From Arthrobacter crystallopoietes (GTDB lineage: Bacteria; Actinomycetota; Actinomycetes; Actinomycetales; Micrococcaceae), in contig NZ_CP018863.1 of the NCBI RefSeq assembly GCF_002849715.1, forward strand, positions 2,666,001 through 2,730,000: a stretch of DNA of 64,000 bases. The letters are read 5' to 3'. Both the position numbers and the translations under genes were made by a program. Below are positions 60,941 to 64,000 of this stretch, piece after piece. The notes below the pieces were generated by a model. The model was not told the DNA's origin, did no database searches, and saw only the letters and a program-made list of their open reading frames with translations. Every line of letters starts with the position of its first letter. Position 1 is the first letter of the stretch.

Positions 60941-61177
60941 ATGATGGACGACGAGTTGAAGCAGGTATGGGCCGCGTCTGCGGCGCTGGAAACGCTTCAG
61001 GTTGAAATGGATCAGGCTCAGCTTTCCCTGAAGGAAGCCATCGACGAGGCAGCCAAAGCCGGAGCGGATCCCGAATCGATCGACGAGGCGGCGCAGCTGA
61101 CCTCGGTGGAGCTGACCGAGCCCGTGGAGCTGGCCGGGCCTGCCGAGCCGAGCCGTAGCGAGCTGGAACCCAGCTAG
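60941..61177 (+). CDS. Small acidic protein, unknown function
   Basis: A 78-residue soluble protein, strongly acidic with few basic residues. The first 50 residues are predicted to be one long helix (QVWAASAALETLQVEMDQAQ, then LSLKEAIDEAAKAG). The rest is Glu/Pro/Ser-rich tail. There is no family match that I recognise. It is divergent from the TetR gene and has the shared operator upstream, so it could be a TetR target. The start could also be the second ATG. Confidence 0.55.
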   Translation: MMDDELKQVWAASAALETLQVEMDQAQLSLKEAIDEAAKAGADPESIDEAAQLTSVELTEPVELAGPAEPSRSELEPS

Positions 61178-61322
61178 CCTTTGGCCCTCAATGCCTGTTA
61201 AACCCGGCACGGCCGTTGCAACTCCCTACGTCTTGAGAGTCGCAACGACCGTCTGGACCGAAGCCCTCATGGCGAGCCCCGCCGTCGTGCTTTGAGTGGC
61301 CCGTTTCTGGCCGGAGCGTGCC

Positions 61323-63111
<1,789 letters not shown>

Positions 63112-64000
63112 TTACTTGGCTAAAACCCGGCCGTTATCGACTTCCCAGCGGGTGTCCAGCTGGACGTTTTCCAACAGCCGGCGGTCGTGGGAAACCAGCA
63201 GCAGGGCGCCGTCGTAGCTTTCGAGTGCTTCCTCCAGCTGTTCGATGGCGGGCAGGTCCAGGTGGTTGGTGGGTTCGTCGAGCACCAGCAGGTTGACCCC
63301 GCGCGCCTGCAGCAAAGCGAGAGCGGCACGCGTGCGTTCGCCGGGGGAGAGGGCACCTACCGGACTGCTGACCTGATCGGCCTTCAAGCCAAACTTCGCC
63401 AGCAGGGTGCGGACTTCGGCCTGGTTAAGCTGAGGCACCAGCGACTCGAAGGCTTCGCCCAGCGGTCTCGTATCCGCCAGTTGGCCGCGGGCCTGGTCGA
63501 TCTCGCCAACCGCGACGCTGGACCCCAGGCTGGCGGCGCCGTCGTCGGGGGCAAGATGGCCGAGCAGCAGCTTCAACAGCGTGGACTTGCCTGCGCCGTT
63601 GGGGCCGGTGATGCCGATCCGTTCACCCGCGTTGACCTGCAGGGAAACGGGACCGAGGGTAAAGCTATCGCGGCGCACGGTGGCCTGGTTCAGGGTGGCC
63701 ACCACGGAGCTGGACCGCGGGGCGGCGCCGATGCTGAACTGCAGCTGCCACTCCTTGCGCGGCTCTTCGACCTCGTCCAGCCGGGCGATGCGCGATTCCA
63801 TCTGCCGGACCTTCTGCGCCTGCTTTTCCGAGGATTCCATGCTGGCGCGACGGCGGATCTTGTCATTGTCCGGGCTCTTCTTCATCGCGTTGCGCACGCC
63901 CTGCGAACTCCACTCGCGCTGCGTCCGCGCCCGCGAGACCAGGTCCGCCTTCTTGTCGGCGAACTCCTCGTAGGCCTCACGGGCATGGCGCTTGGCCACG
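63112..64000 (-). CDS. ABC-F family ATPase, 5' part beyond window
   Basis: The C-terminal 295 residues of an ABC-F protein are visible; the frame is open to the right edge. The inter-domain linker is charged and helical (ESSEKQAQKVRQMESRIARL). It is followed by the second ATPase domain with Walker A GPNGAGKST, signature LSPGERTRA, Walker B LLVLDEPTNHLDL and switch LLVSHDRRLLENV. There are no membrane segments. ABC-F proteins act on ribosomes, as translation factors or antibiotic-resistance protection proteins; which applies cannot be told from this half. Confidence 0.92.
   Translation of the reverse strand, partial: VAKRHAREAYEEFADKKADLVSRARTQREWSSQGVRNAMKKSPDNDKIRRRASMESSEKQAQKVRQMESRIARLDEVEEPRKEWQLQFSIGAAPRSSSVVATLNQATVRRDSFTLGPVSLQVNAGERIGITGPNGAGKSTLLKLLLGHLAPDDGAASLGSSVAVGEIDQARGQLADTRPLGEAFESLVPQLNQAEVRTLLAKFGLKADQVSSPVGALSPGERTRAALALLQARGVNLLVLDEPTNHLDLPAIEQLEEALESYDGALLLVSHDRRLLENVQLDTRWEVDNGRVLAK

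Overview
The window is high-GC DNA from one actinobacterial chromosome. Frequent GTG and TTG starts, strong AAGGAGG-type ribosome binding sites, a SigK/RskA/fasciclin cluster, a PknB-like kinase and several FCD-type GntR regulators point to Micrococcales, probably an Arthrobacter-like soil bacterium. That placement is inferred from gene content, because no rRNA or housekeeping marker is present. No tRNA, rRNA, CRISPR array, prophage or replication origin was seen. The only intact mobile element is one IS110-family insertion sequence. Genes are cut at both edges: a flavin-dependent dehydrogenase/monooxygenase on the left and an ABC-F ATPase on the right.

Layout. 1-5 kb: the partial acyl-CoA-dehydrogenase-like flavoprotein, two paralogous AraC regulators flanking a DHFR-like reductase, and a LysR regulator. 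5.1-11 kb: an ABC importer (lipoprotein, two permeases, ATPase), an MBL-fold hydrolase and an iron-dependent alcohol dehydrogenase. 11.1-16.8 kb: a tricarballylate-dehydrogenase-like flavoprotein and FCD-GntR, divergent from a tctCBA-type tripartite tricarboxylate transporter; two near-identical 17-bp sites lie between them. 16.8-19.2 kb: a divergent sensor kinase/response regulator pair, the kinase having an acidic, His-containing extracellular patch. 19.7-24.8 kb: an operon of DUF1538 membrane protein, P-II-like protein, CBS protein and a PEP-synthase/rifampin-phosphotransferase-like enzyme.

24.8-31.7 kb is mixed housekeeping and stress content: an ABM-like protein, haloperoxidase-like hydrolase, PhoD phosphatase, UPF0158 protein, a RelE toxin whose Phd/YefM antitoxin is frameshifted in a G6 tract, two PPOX-fold paralogues and a 2-hydroxyacid dehydrogenase. 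31.7-38.3 kb: a Ser/Thr kinase translationally coupled to an acidic Trp-rich lipoprotein, a DUF4383 protein, and a membrane molybdopterin oxidoreductase / fasciclin lipoprotein / sigma factor / anti-sigma cluster resembling the mycobacterial SigK system.

38.4-47.4 kb is a catabolic island: a ThDP enzyme, an FCD-GntR regulator, and a co-directional run of Rieske oxygenase, cupin-like protein, aspartoacylase-like deacylase, amino-acid ABC importer and VanB-type reductase. Import, deacylation and oxidation of an amino-acid-like compound is the simplest reading; the substrate is unknown. A double-domain Lrp regulator follows, then two multi-span membrane proteins (the first DUF5058) with an M20 amidohydrolase.

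51.5-55.4 kb: an ArsR / SRPBCC / SRPBCC / VOC operon that appears to have been split by the IS110 element. 55.5-59.8 kb: an ECF sigma factor/anti-sigma pair, an Ala/Asp-rich secreted protein, another secreted protein, and a GNAT/STAS-like pair. 59.9-61.2 kb: a TetR regulator bracketed by two copies of GCTTAC-N3-GTAAGC, and a small charged protein. 61.3-64 kb: a flavin monooxygenase very similar to trimethylamine monooxygenase (Tmm), with a tandem 21-bp repeat upstream, then the partial ABC-F gene.
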